DNA of 64,000 bases. It comes from Dreissena polymorpha (lineage: Eukaryota > Mollusca > Bivalvia > Myida > Dreissenidae). The DNA is taken from NCBI RefSeq assembly GCF_020536995.1, contig NC_068360.1:1522292-1586291 (forward strand), in the 5' to 3' direction. This document shows, piece by piece, positions 13,261 through 25,390 of the stretch. The notes beneath the pieces were generated by a model that was not told the origin of the DNA, made no database searches, and worked only from the letters and a program-made list of their open reading frames with translations. The translations under genes were made by a program, and so were the position numbers. Position 1 is the stretch's first letter. Each line of letters opens with the position of its first letter.

Positions 13261-14144
13261 TTTGGGATATAGTACAACCTTGTGATCCCTATAGCAAGCC
13301 CGAAATATTTGTTTAATGCTATCTCGGCCGTTTTGTAAAATAGTTAGTTCTAATACGGAAAAAAAAATACGAAAACAGTTCAGTTCCTCCATATCAGCGA
13401 CATAGAGCCTTTAGTAATATTGTTCTGACGTAACTTTGATTGTGTTGGACGTGACACCTTACATTTGCCAATCAACCGACAATATATTATTATTCTAGTA
13501 CCTTACGGGTTTCTGTACGCCTCGCGAACACACGCCCAAAATATTGATGGCGTGATAATAAAACAAACATGTATGAATGAATATTATTATTTCTTTTTCT
13601 AAAAGAAAAAGTAGAAGACGCAAATGTGCAGCTTAGAAATAATATAACCAAAATTCACAAAAAAGCGCGAATGTTTGAACATATTGAATATAATGTAAAT
13701 GGTTGATATAGCCTTCACGATGATTAAGTCCGAGCATGTACATTACTTTAAATTGTAAAAAAGGAGAATATGTTAGTCTCCAAGAAGGCAAGGTTTAAAG
13801 CAATCTAACGAAAGCCAGACAAAACGAGCATCTAAATATGCTCGTTATAAACAGTTGTTTAACTTAAGTCACAATCAATGCATAGCATTGGATACACACA
13901 TTTACTTTTTTACAAAAGTTAACACAACCGTGCGATGTTTATGCAAACCTATGCAGATGCTCAATTCTTGGATATTATCAACCGGTGTTGTGGTTTACAC
14001 AATCGATTACATAAAACAATTAATACTTCTATGTAGATGCAATTAGATTTTAACGTTTTTTAAAGCATATTTTAATTTTCAAATATATATAGCATCGAGT
14101 TATGTACTTTATACTGGATACTGTAATACAAGTATTAATTAGTT
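13261..14144. other. Gene-free stretch upstream of the VWA-like gene
   Basis: AT-rich DNA with no repeat or RNA gene that I recognise. The promoter and any non-coding first exon of the VWA-like gene at 14145 would lie here. A TATATATA run occurs at about 14085-14091, near that start, but such runs are common in this DNA. Confidence 0.4.
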
Positions 14145-17100
14145 ATGTACTTCCAGGACACGATGGTGCCGGTACTACTCTCAATATTGGTGCTGGCGAT
14201 GCATCACCCCGCTGACGTCTTCGTAAATCAAATGAAGATCGCCGAATATGCAATCTCCCTAATACCAAATGGAAGCCATATTCACATCGGAATCTTCGCG
14301 TATAAATACTTCGAATTGTTCGACGAAAGCAAGGAGAAATATGAAAACCAAATGCTGCAATTATTATATAATTCCAATTATACGTTGTATATAAGCGCGT
14401 CCTCAGTAACATTACAGTATATACACAATTTCAAGATACCCCCAGGACTGCCGCAAATCGGATTGATCCTTGGTTCTGAAAGCAGAGTAACTGGAGACAT
14501 GACGGGGATCAAGCGGTTGAAGAAAAAGACTTTTGTAGTCGTTGATATTACGTCCCCGTCAAAAGGTCTTGCTGACCTGGCTACAAGTCCTGACCACGTG
14601 TTTTCACCGTTTGCTTTCGATGCCAACCGGTTCTCTAACTTACTTAATAACGGTATAATTCATAATATATATTTTATTGATGATTTATTTTAATGAAGTT
14701 ATTGTTAAATGTATGTATTAATTGTCGGAAGTTATTGATATGTACGTAGAAATAAATACACGTTATATGTGTTTAGTAATTACCGCGATATTCTAGTACT
14801 AACAGACCAACAGACCAACATAATGTTATGCAATTCTCTCTAAAAAGCCTTGAAGCGTTATCTTTTTCAAAAAGAAGAAATAAACTTTTTATGTTAGCAT
14901 ATTATCCTCGCTTGTAGGAGACACATAAAACCTCACTGAAAATGAGATTTCATATCAGATCTGTACTTTACAACATTGATTCTGGATTGGAAAATGTAAA
15001 AATGCAAAATGTAACACAGTACAACAATCAAGTTTTTCTATGACGACTGTCTTATATAGAAAACTGATGATATTCATTAATACGTATATCACAATGCATT
15101 TGTTCAGTAATGTTCGTGATGCAGATTGGCATCTAGTTCGCGAAACTATAACAGAAATAACAGAACTAACAAGCGCTTTTGTGACGATTATTATATCTAA
15201 GTGCACTACTTGCATACGGTGTATGTGTTTGTTACATAGTATATTACTTTCCTTAATGCAGATGCGCAACTGCTATGCGACACCGACATGTATTTGCCTT
15301 CTTCTGCGAATGGAAGTTGTCAGCCTTGCATGAACCCGTGTGGGGCAATGTTGCCTCTCAACTGCACGACACGTGATATACAACGACAGTGCAAATGTGA
15401 GTGCAGAGTATTCAATGTACGATTATCCGATTCCAGTGACATAACTGAAGCAGTTGCTTAAGTGATGGTTTGTTTGTTTTTACGACAATATGCTCGTTTT
15501 CGAATAATTAACCGACGCAATTAACCTTACAGTTGGGTAAGGGATTTTGCTCTGCAAATAAGGGTTAGGGATGAATATTTTTGGGGATTAATCTCTATCA
15601 ATCCTTTTTTTTAAGGGATTAATCCCTAACAATCCCTTGTGGGGATTTTTTGGGTTGAAAACGGATTATTTGGGATTGTTTGGGATGCTAGCACTCTGCG
15701 CATGCGTGCGGCTTAAAAGGCGGAGTTTAGAATGTAAGCTTTTGCTATGACTGCGCATGCGTAGGGCTGAAAAGGCGGAGTTATTATTGCGAGCTGTTAC
15801 TCGCGATAATACCACCGCCTTTTCAACCCTACGCATGCGCAGTAATTAAATGTATTAATTTATTAAAGCGACGATCTATAAATAAACAAAGATTGGAAAC
15901 ATCAATTCGGACCAATAGAAAGTATCCGGAAATGGAATGCGCGCAACGAAAACGAAATCAATATCACGTGACATCAATCGAGCAAACGCTAGTCTCAGGT
16001 AAAAAATAGATTTTACATCCGGTGATGCGGATTTTGACACCCTACTTATATATACACGTCGCTCTTGGTTACATAAAAATTCCCACTTATGGATTTCAAC
16101 CGTCTTTGTTAACAATCAATTAAGTGCACGAGTACTGGAATTGGTATAGCGTTTTTTAAAGGCGTATGTCCAGGCGTGTGCCGGGAAAACAGGGCTTAAT
16201 GTATTTGTTTATTCAGCTCTATAATATTTATATCAAATCTGTATAAAACAATGTCGGTGAACATTAATCCGGTGTTAATTTTTGAAAATATTGAGGCGTT
16301 CATTAATTATGGATATGGATATAAAACGGTGCATTAATCCGAATATACAAAAACACCGGGCGTATTGCATATTAGTTCGGAGACATGACTCCCAAATGAC
16401 CAACAGCTGTTTCATTTGTAAACGAGATTAACACGAAATACCTACCTATCTATAATAAAGTTTATATGCGTACTTCAATATTATAGTTTTATAGCATTTT
16501 ATGTGGTGCGATATAAGTGTTTTCTTATGAAAGAGCTGTTGGTCATTTAAGAGTCATGCTATGCTGTACATAAACATGCAAACCTTAATTTATATTAGCA
16601 AAATAAAACACTAGGTATTTGTCAAGATCCATAAGAGTCAAAAACATACCTGGCGTAATAGAGTAATCGTGCGCAGCGAGACTTGCTCATATAGAACTGA
16701 ACCTCTAATTGCTTTCTTTCGAAATAATTTCATGTCTCCGAACTAATATGCAGTTTGTCGGCAGGTTTTTTGTATAATTCTACAGTAAAATGATTAATAC
16801 CGTCGAAAGTCTTATATTACACACGCTAAATGTTGGCGTTAAGTACGCGATAAAACATATAAGAATAAAAAATAATAATATAACAATAAATAAAAAAAGA
16901 TAACTATTGATTTCCTCAAGTCAATATGTTTTCCAAAATATTCGCACCAATGCGAAATTATTTAAGACAGTAAATTCGCATAAAAGCTTATAACATAGGA
17001 GAGAGCTGTTTATCATTTGGAAATCAGGTCCCAAAACGTGTTTTTAATGAAACTTAGTTCCAAAAAGGGGGGTTAACGCGTTTTAATTAGGAAATAAATG

Positions 17101-19222
17101 AATTCAAAGACATCAAACGCGTCGAGATAATAAAATAATCTTGATTTATGTTATAAAGACGCGCAAATCAGTATATGTTTTAATGAAAAATTACAAGGCA
17201 ATTAATGCAAACAATGGGAAAGTATTGACCCACTGAGAAAAAACAATACGTCAAATTACGACTCCTGCATTGCAGTATATGTATTTTGAAAGTGCCATAC
17301 TACGATATTTGACAAGTACGTTTTAAAAATTATTGGTGAGGCGGGGAAGGTGGAGGCGGTCGTATATTAATAACCCGATACGGTAAATACATGGAAATTA
17401 ATTACAAATGAAATGAAAATAAATGAAATTTAATTTTATTTAAAACATATTTAATTTTTAATTTAATGTTGTTTGCTTGATAATTTTATGTAATGCTCGT
17501 TGATACCAATGTATTTAAGAGAAAAAATATGTTGTCTTATACACAAAGAAACAGGTACAGGTTTCTCTACTGAATATCTGCTGAAATTCTACATTTAAAT
17601 TGAGATAAACTGTGAAATATTTCAGGCCGTGGTAAACCTTCTTTTTGAACAGTTCATGTATACCTTTGTCATAATCTGAAATTGTTAGTATGTTTCTTAA
17701 TCAAGTATCAATTTGAAATTAATACAAAAACTATAGGTTGAACAAAAAATGATTTATTGATATTTAACTGTCCCGGCGATGTTCTCTCTATTCCTAAACT
17801 GATCTATTTCTTAATAAACTTTTCCAAATAAAATTTATAATTTTAAGATTGAACTGCAAACAGAAAACACATATATTTATTATGCTTTCACTTATTGATA
17901 CATAATATATGAAAGACATTTTGAATTCAAATCTGCGGTAGAGGCTCACACGCATTCTTCTCAATGTGGATGTCCCCATTTTTGATTTAAAGCGTTTACT
18001 GGTATGCTTGTGACACCACATGCCGGCACATGTGTAGACAGGATTATAACGATAAGATGCGTAATCTTTATCACTTGACTGAAATATAGGTTGCTGCAAT
18101 GACACCAATCTTCGTTGCAGCACGGAAAATATTACGTAAAATCCAACTTGTGCCGTGCTGCCCGGGTGTTCGCCAAAGAAAAAATTGATCCGAATAGACC
18201 AGTGCGCGATGGCCAGTGAAACATTAATGTGCACTGGTGTACAATTAATAAATTAATTAATTGTATTCTGCATAAAACCGACACAATTAAAACCTCATCT
18301 AAAAATAGTTGTCTACGCCACGCCTACTCGTTTACGGCAGTGATTAACTCCGCCTTTCATCCGTATTCCCCGCTGACATCGACTGCGCATGCGTAGAGAT
18401 GAATTAATCGCTTGAAGAGATGAATTCATCCCTTGCGCTGCGTTGCGACAAATTCATCCCTTATATGGCTTAATTCATCCCTTGCGATGAATTCATCCCT
18501 TATAGGACTTAATTCACCGCAATTAACCCCTAAAAACCACTGGAAAAAGTTTAATACAGATTAATTCGGATGAAAAGGGGTGAAAACGGATTAATCTCTA
18601 AAAATCGACTGAATGAGGGTTATTTTTTAGGGATTCTAAAGAGATTTATCCCGGAACAAAATCCCTAACCCCACTGTAACTCTTTTAAAGGATGTGGTTT
18701 GTACAGCATTAAAGTTGTTTACCTCTCTTAATACATCACGTTATGTGCCTTTGTGGAATAAATGTTAGTATTGGGCACATTTTGGCACAAGTGTTGGAAC
18801 ATATATAAAGAAGAAATCGTTAAATCAACCATATCTGATTAACATGTTATTGCATTTCAGACTATACATTCGAACAAACGAACACGGCCTCAATCGTATT
18901 TGCTCAGACATCCACACCGGGCTACTCTACACCACCAGACTTCCATGACAACACAAGGCTGAGTCGTACAACAATAACTGGAATCACCATTTCATGCTTT
19001 ATATTAGTGTTTATTGTTTCACTTGTATTGTATTATGTCGTGAGACCACAAGTGGTGAGAACATGGTTCCAAAATTTACGCTCACAATGTTTTGATTGTT
19101 TAGCTTCTATACTCTCCCCAAAACCACATAGACGGTTTGACGGCGTAAGACATGGTGTTATTTCTGATGACATTTCAGACGACGAACTCTTAGATGACAT
19201 TGTGGGGAATGATATAACATAA
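14145..19222 (+). CDS. Type I membrane protein with VWA-like ectodomain (three exons)
   Basis: Exons 14145-14652, 15262-15396 and 18861-19222 (TAA) join in phase 1 to give about 334 residues. A signal peptide (MVPVLLSILVLAM) follows a second ATG at 14163; either start is possible. Residues of about 23-169 resemble a von Willebrand factor A domain: a helix (FVNQMKIAEYAISLI), a strand (HIHIGIFAY), and a typical end (LADLATSPDHVFSPFAF). The first strand with the metal-binding DxSxS motif is missing, its place taken by the signal peptide. Exon 2 is a Cys-rich module. Exon 3 has a Ser/Thr/Pro stalk, a transmembrane helix (about 253-275) and an acidic tail (SDDISDDELLDDI). A role in adhesion or recognition at the cell surface is likely from this architecture; the ligand is unknown. 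An AATAAA at 19883 may end the transcript. Confidence 0.75.
15262..15396 (+). CDS. Exon 2 of VWA-like gene (Cys-rich module)
   Basis: A 135-bp phase-1/phase-1 exon preceded by TTAATGCAG and followed by donor GTGAGT. It encodes 45 residues with seven cysteines, including the CQPCMNPC cluster and a closing QCKC. Symmetric phase-1 exons are typical of shuffled extracellular modules. The spacing resembles small EGF- or TNFR-like Cys-rich units but does not fit one pattern cleanly. Longer open frames overlapping it on both strands are in other frames and are ignored. Confidence 0.72.
15755..15838. repeat. Palindrome around GCGCATGCG
   Basis: CTGCGCATGCGTAGGGCTGA, followed by AAAGGCGG, recurs as its complement within the next 80 bases. 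The arms are separated by a short spacer with GCGAGCTGTTACTCGCG, itself a small hairpin. It lies in the left arm of the 3.1 kb element. Confidence 0.6.
16367..16752. repeat. Nested inverted repeat (hairpin MITE)
   Basis: Outer arms GCATATTAGTTCGGAGACAT (left) and its complement (right, ending near 16752) enclose a second inverted pair built on AAATGACCAACAGCT (about 16385-16415) and AGCTGTTGGTCATTT (about 16527-16557). This is a small foldback element inside the larger intronic element. Confidence 0.65.
18861..19222 (+). CDS. Exon 3 of VWA-like gene (stalk, transmembrane helix, acidic tail)
   Basis: Terminal exon after TGCATTTCAG. It encodes a stalk rich in Thr and Ser with a TPGYSTPP segment, then a hydrophobic helix (GITISCFILVFIVSLVLYYV) followed by basic residues (stop-transfer, tail inside). 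The tail is about 60 residues long, with a Cys pair (CFDC) that could be lipidated and an acidic Ser-Asp cluster suited to casein kinase 2. Confidence 0.8.
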
Positions 19223-22200
19223 GATGTTTGCATGAAAGTAATAAGCAATTAATTTAAGTACAAAATAATATATAAGTAACAGTATTTCCACAAGGTTTCA
19301 TGTATAACGTTCAGTTTTTGCTGTCAACGTCTACAATGTCTTATTGTTATGTAGTAAAAAATAATAGGACGAAATGTTTTCACAAACACAACAATATAAC
19401 TATGACTAACGTATAATTAATAATTTACATGTTTATAAATACATGTAATATTTAATGAATATCATTACAAAAATAAGCTAGTTAATAGCAGTTTTATAAA
19501 GGGTGTGTAACTGAATATGATTGGACGAACTTTCTTTTCAAAGCGCAACGATATAATTTTGAAAAATCGTTTAAAATCATTTTTGTATGCATAACGTATA
19601 CATTGAATGTCAAAAAAACACATTATAGTATTAAAAGCAGTGTCATGCTGTTAACTTTCAGTAAGGGATGTAAACTTGTTCTGTGTCTTGACTTTAATTG
19701 TATTCAACTTATTTGAAACTATTTTACTTTACTTGTATGTATGTCACTGAAAATTGACATACTAAACTAGGCGTTGATAATTTCTTCTACGGCCTTATTG
19801 CTGCTTCTTCCTGCATTGCACGACGATGATCTGATTGATCTGAATGTAAATATTCTATGATGATATGTCACATAAGCTTGTTAATAAAGACGTTATGTAT
19901 TTGATACTCGTTTTGGTTGCATTTCATCGTGCTTCCGAAAGTTAAGGATCTGATGATCTGGTCTATAGATAAAAATTGAGATAAATAGTTGTTGAAATGA
20001 AATATATTCACGTGTATGGATGCATAATTTAACGTGTTACACTTTGAGTTAAATTTTCCATTTACACTAAAATGTGTCGTGGGCAAAGTGTGAGATGTGG
20101 ACCTCCTTAAACAAGTATAAGCCTCAATTTGTGTTTGCATTGACTGTCTCAATTAAAGATTTATTGAAAATAACAACCCAGCAGCCCGCTGAATGAAACA
20201 CCCTTCAGCGACGTTGGCGATGGATAGTCCCCAGCTTTCGCTATCTGCATCCATTAAGAGAAGGCAATCTCTCACCTCGAACCCTAAAGTGAAGAGGAGG
20301 ACAGGGCGGCTTAGATAGACCTGGCGCTGAAACATGGATGTAGATGCAAATCAGATGGGCAAAATGGACTCACCCAGAACGAAGACGCCTGGTGGACGCT
20401 GCTAGGCGGCCTATGCTCCAAATGTGACTACCGGCGAAGATATGATGAGATGTAGGATACAAACGGATTAAACTCCCTGTACTTTTAATTGACAGTTTAA
20501 ATGTTTGTACGTTTGTAATTTTCATGTATGTCTTGTATGGTGCAGTTGATTTATATCCCACTGTTTGTAAATTGGTTACTTAGCATCAAATAAGGACCGC
20601 CTTGTTTAATAAGGATTTTTTCTCCTGTTTATGCGGCTGAAGTTTCACTGTGCATGTATTTGGTAGTTATGTAGTTTATTGTTAGATAATGAAGGTTTTA
20701 AAAAGCACATAGATATAATTGTTGAGAATTCTATAATCTTTAGTTTTACATAACACGTAATGCATAATAATATCAAACATTCATATATTTAACAACAGTG
20801 TTATGAGTGTACATGTTAAAATGTCCCAATGCCCTGTTGGTGTGTTATGTGTTTTGGTTGTTATATGTTTAATGTGATCAGACGAAATCTTTTCAAAAAC
20901 ACAATGCTAAATTCTGACCAATTGTATATTAATATAAGTTTAAACATTAATTGAATATGCAAGGAACATCACTTCATAAAAATATATTATTAAAAGCAGA
21001 GTCTTCATGTTAGTGTTTAGTAACGTTACGTGCTATCTGCTTTGATATTGATACAGTTGAATGTGATATAAGATTGACAAACTGTTTAAGTTTATATGTT
21101 TATTTCTAAATATAATATGAAATGGATATTAGTACATAAAAATGTTTGGTATTCAGAAATGTGTAAATATAGCTACATTTGTATAACACATTATAACTCG
21201 TGGGTATTAATGCCGAATTATTGTATATCGGATTCTTTCATTTATGTTATATTTCCTGGAATGATTAAGGACAAACTTTAATTTGGGTTAAACGGTTTGA
21301 GAATTCGCACCACCCCTCTTTTTCTAAAAGGCGGCTAAGTTTTTTGATTTATCTAGCCATGCCGATCCTTTTTTGGTCCCGAACTTAAACGTTTTTGCTA
21401 TGCCATGCTGAGTCCTTGATCTTTGTTCTGCTTTCGTTCATATTCGCTAAATTTACTTTAAAGATAAAGTTTTAGAAAAAATCTGCCATTGAACATCCTT
21501 ATTAAAGAGTGTAACCGATAGCGTGTTGTAAAAACAAGAAAGAACAAGGTTTGCCGACCAACTTAATCTTTTAATTCTTTGGAGATGGAAGTGAAACGAT
21601 CTTTTTAATTTCGCTCATAAGCACTTATCGCAATTGCGTTTCAATATATTTATTTATGTTAATAAATGCATGAATTATGCCGGGGCAAACATGTTCTGTT
21701 TGTGCTTTGAATGATTTCGTGACACTTTGTCAAAAAATGTCATACACGAAAAACAGCGATACTCAAACCATTAAACTACTAGTGTCATTTTCTGAATCAA
21801 TGACACAGTATGAATTGCTTTAGTAATATAATATCTTTTTAATTTGAATACGGATACTCTTTGTTTTAAAAGCTATGAAATACACTGATCAAATCAGTAA
21901 GTTGACTGCCTTTCAGAAATAGACGAAACAGCACAATAACAGTCATAGTCATAGTCCGGTTTATCAAGAAATTAAGACATCCTTTTTTAATATTCGTGTA
22001 CATGTTTATTTCCAAATTATGTATGGTAATATTGAATTCTAGAAAGCATATGTCAAAAGATACATTAACACATTTAATCGATAACGTTATTTTACTATTA
22101 CATTATATTAAATTGAATTATATGAATTGTGAGATGCCATATGAAACTATTTGGAAATGTTTATGAGTTTAAATCGTATTCAACAACATAAAGTTACAAA

Positions 22201-24594
22201 TAAACATCAACTGACGCTTTCGATTTTCTTAATATAAAATCCGCTCATATTTAAAAATATCGCATTATTCCCGTTGAATTTCCAATAATACAATTAATCT
22301 ATATAAAGATTAAGAACATCTCAGCTGCGACCATGATAAAACATGTATAGCAAGGGACCTTTAACTAATAAGTGTTTGATGAGATCATATTTGTTCTTAT
22401 TAACATTGTAGACGAATTTGACTTGACCTGAAGAGATTTCTCTAATTGTACAAGAACATAACACGACTCCTTACAATCGCCGCATTAGCTTGAAAACATT
22501 ACCATAATAAATGTTTCATCGTAACTGTTAAAACGTGTATATGACTGCCCAGAATGGGAGGTCTCTTTCCAAATCAAACCACAATACCAGCTTGCAGAAT
22601 CAAGGTGGTTTTCAGGGGTTTACACACGGTCTGGACAGAATGTAATCACACCGTTAAGAACTTTATTTTTGCAATTATATCAAGTTATTGAAATACATTT
22701 CTAAAGTGCATAAACAGTTTTTCTTGCAGGTTGCGCCGATGTCTTGATGTCTTAATGTCTTAATTAATAAAAATCTGTCTTGTATGCAATAGTTGAAATT
22801 CTTCAGAAAAAAACAATGTTTTATAAAGTTATTTGAAGCATCACTTACCGTGGTGTTTACATCCATTAAAGTTAAAACGGGAACCCCACAAAGTAACGTG
22901 ATCCTGCACGCTGAATACGTTGTTAGCATAAGCTAGAAGGTTAAGCTTGCAAATAAAGTATGAGCCAGTATTAGCACAATATACTATGGCTAACATAGGT
23001 ATGGATTCAGTGTATACATGGCAACTTAATAAAAGTGTGTGACATGATTCATTAATATAGACATAATTGAAACGGACCGCCGCGTGTTCCTCAAGTCAGA
23101 CTGAACCTTGTTTCTAAACATCAAGATATAGGAGATATGGCAAGGCTCAAGCACATAAACAAGAAAACATTCGTTGACGTGGATAATACATAATAGACCA
23201 CGTATTTACGTTATTATGCTATAACTGCACCTGTTCGGCGACTTGCTTATCGATGGTACAGTTGCAGATTTTCTTGTGTATTTATAATACGGCAATAACT
23301 GCAGTTCAATATACTGAAAGCAAAAACAACATGTACGGCAATGTTCCTGTTCTTTGAGTGTTATTTCCTATCACACGGTGCAGGGGAGATAACTAATCAC
23401 AAGGCCAAGCGTTATTTTGATAGTTTTGGTCTTACAAAGCACATGCTTACAGAGGTTTCCGTTATTGGTGTTCACAAACTATTTTAATTTGGTTAATATA
23501 TTTAACTGTATACACCTTCTATTTACAGATTAAATCGAGTTCCGATTCTAACTACACTACTAACACAACCGAACTAATGATCTCGCAATATGGCTTCGTG
23601 TTCGCAAGGTATAATCAAAAATTCGAAAGTGCGCTACAACATGTGGTCTTAACGGAAAACCGCGTACTCTTGGATGCTTTATGAAGTTCTTGTTTTCCCA
23701 CTCAATATAGCATTTTATACTTTTTTTATCTCGGACATGCGTCCTTACTACGACCAAACAGTCACTTTTTTGAAAACGCAGAATGTCAAACTAAACACGT
23801 TGATGATTGTTCTCTCAAAGAAATAAACACATACATAATAAAAGCGACTAGTCCAGCAGCTGGAGCCTGAACTTTGCCCCTACAGACACCCTAGAAGTCT
23901 TCAACTTTATATTTGATTTGACATCCTATTACCATGGAACCTCTGCGGGTATCTGCAAATTCCAAAAATAATGAAAGATTACCAGAAGTAGTAGATGGAG
24001 GCTTCCCTAGCTGTCCGCTTGAAGTACAAAGACATTCATTGTCAACATTAACGCTTATATATTTCGGTAAAAAAGGCTTACTGCCATGGACTGGAGCAGT
24101 GGAGTTGGCAGCAGCGGTTGTCAACCGTAACATGCCTATTTTAGCGGTGCAGACTAGGAAAGGGAAGGGTAACACTATGCATTAAAACGGAAAGCGATGA
24201 GATGGAGTGGAGATACTTGCAAATGATCTGCAAAAGTAGCACCCCTGCGGTAAAGATGTAAATTGTATAAACACTGTACCCAAAGGCCTCATTGACCAAC
24301 GTGCAGTCGTGTCTTTGGTCAAAGGGAAATTCTTCCTCGTAAAGAAATCATACGATGCAGACAGACAATTAAACACAATTTTTTAACAACCACATACTTT
24401 CTAAATATACCGATATCAATTTGTTTTAGCATTTTGTTCGGTGATATGTGCATTAAAATATATTTTCCAAAGTTTTCGATTTAAATAGTTGTTGACTGGG
24501 GCTTTTGGACAAAAAGTAAACACTTGGTACTACACATTAAAATAAACGTCTTTCTCATAATGTGTACGCTGATATTTTGGAAAGTCATTATAAA
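19223..24594. other. 3'UTR of VWA-like gene and gene-free region
   Basis: The 3'UTR may run to the AATAAA at 19883. At about 20150-20470 a GC-richer patch has coding-like composition in more than one frame (for example KWTHPERRRLVDAARRP on the + strand). It looks like a scrap of a mobile element that I cannot assign. At 23930-24185 open frames on both strands again look coding-like but match no family. The rest is AT-rich DNA in which I see nothing. Confidence 0.4.
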
Positions 24595-25390
24595 GTTACA
24601 ATCACATGTGATTAGCGTGTGGCTATGATATTATAAGTTAAAAACATCATTTTGAATGATAAATAATCATATTATACCGAAAATTCAACTTTTCTGAAAA
24701 AAAAATATTTTCACTATCAAATATATATATAACAAGGTATTCAACTCGAAATCATCCGAAAACAGGGTGCATCGCTTTGAACAGCCATTACTTCATCAAT
24801 TTTGCAGCGATTTTCATGAACCAGGTCTTATTCAACGCAGAAATGAATTTCCTTCCTGGAAATGTATACATCTTGTTATATTTCTACACATGCTGGGTCA
24901 AATTTTAAGAAATAACACGATACACAACACGCGTGTCCCAATTGAGGTCGATCGGACAGTATTCATGAATGAAATCTCCAGTTGTAAAGACACACCTTCG
25001 CATTGGACCAATGCATTCAAACGAGTGTTTAAAATGTCATTTAGTTGAAATGTATAAACAAAGGTTTCAAACGGCGATGGACAGTTAGTTTTTATGCATA
25101 ATGCAACGGTAAGCACGGTAAGAATGTTTTTTCATACGTTTTATTGAATTATGGTATCGAGGTCCGTGAACTTTGCAGGAAAAATGCCCTTTACTCCGTG
25201 AAGATTTCAGTCTAAAATCTTGTCTGATTGATCTCAAGTGGGTCGTTTTCGGGTGATATTGATTTGGATACCTTTGAGAATTTTTTTTTCAGAAAAGTTG
25301 ATTGTGCGTTATAATATGATTATTGATCATTTAAAATGATGTTTTCACTAATTATTATCACAGCCACACGCTAAACACCTGTGGTTACAA
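24595..25390. mobile_element. Inverted-repeat element with arms of about 100 bp
   Basis: The left arm starts TTACAATCACATGTGATTAG and continues through AGCGTGTGGCT, AACATCATTTT and CAACTTTTCTGAAAAAAAA. The same blocks recur in reverse complement at about 25285-25390. The arms are imperfect. Between them is an open frame at 24767-25048 (93 codons) with no recognisable domain. It looks like a non-autonomous DNA transposon; no clear target duplication was found. Confidence 0.6.

Larger units (their letters stand above)
15530..18676. mobile_element. 3.1 kb TA-flanked inverted-repeat element in intron 2 (Tc1/mariner-like ends)
   Basis: The left end reads CAGTTGGGTAAGGGATTTTG and the right end is the complement of a close relative (CAGTGGGGTTAGGGATTTTG). 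Each is preceded by TA, as in Tc1/mariner insertions. Both arms carry imperfect copies of AGGGATTAAT-type and GCGCATGCG motifs. I see no DDE transposase, so the element is probably non-autonomous, or two short elements in opposite orientation that frame unrelated DNA. An antisense open frame at 17794-18234 is not recognisable. A hairpin element is nested at 16367-16752. Confidence 0.6.

Noticed and set aside
14143-14412. Antisense open frame opposite the VWA-like exon
   Set aside because: The Arg-rich sequence without domain is a shadow of the coding exon on the plus strand.
14955-15333. Overlapping open frames on both strands around the Cys-rich exon
   Set aside because: They run through the splice acceptor in frames other than the one that joins its neighbours.
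17794-18234. A 146-codon antisense frame in the intronic element as a transposase
   Set aside because: No DDE motif, helix-turn-helix or other transposase signature is visible.
23891-24185. Coding exon on either strand
   Set aside because: Both strands are open and look coding-like, but there are no recognisable domain, partner exons or matching splice phases, so it is left as unassigned.
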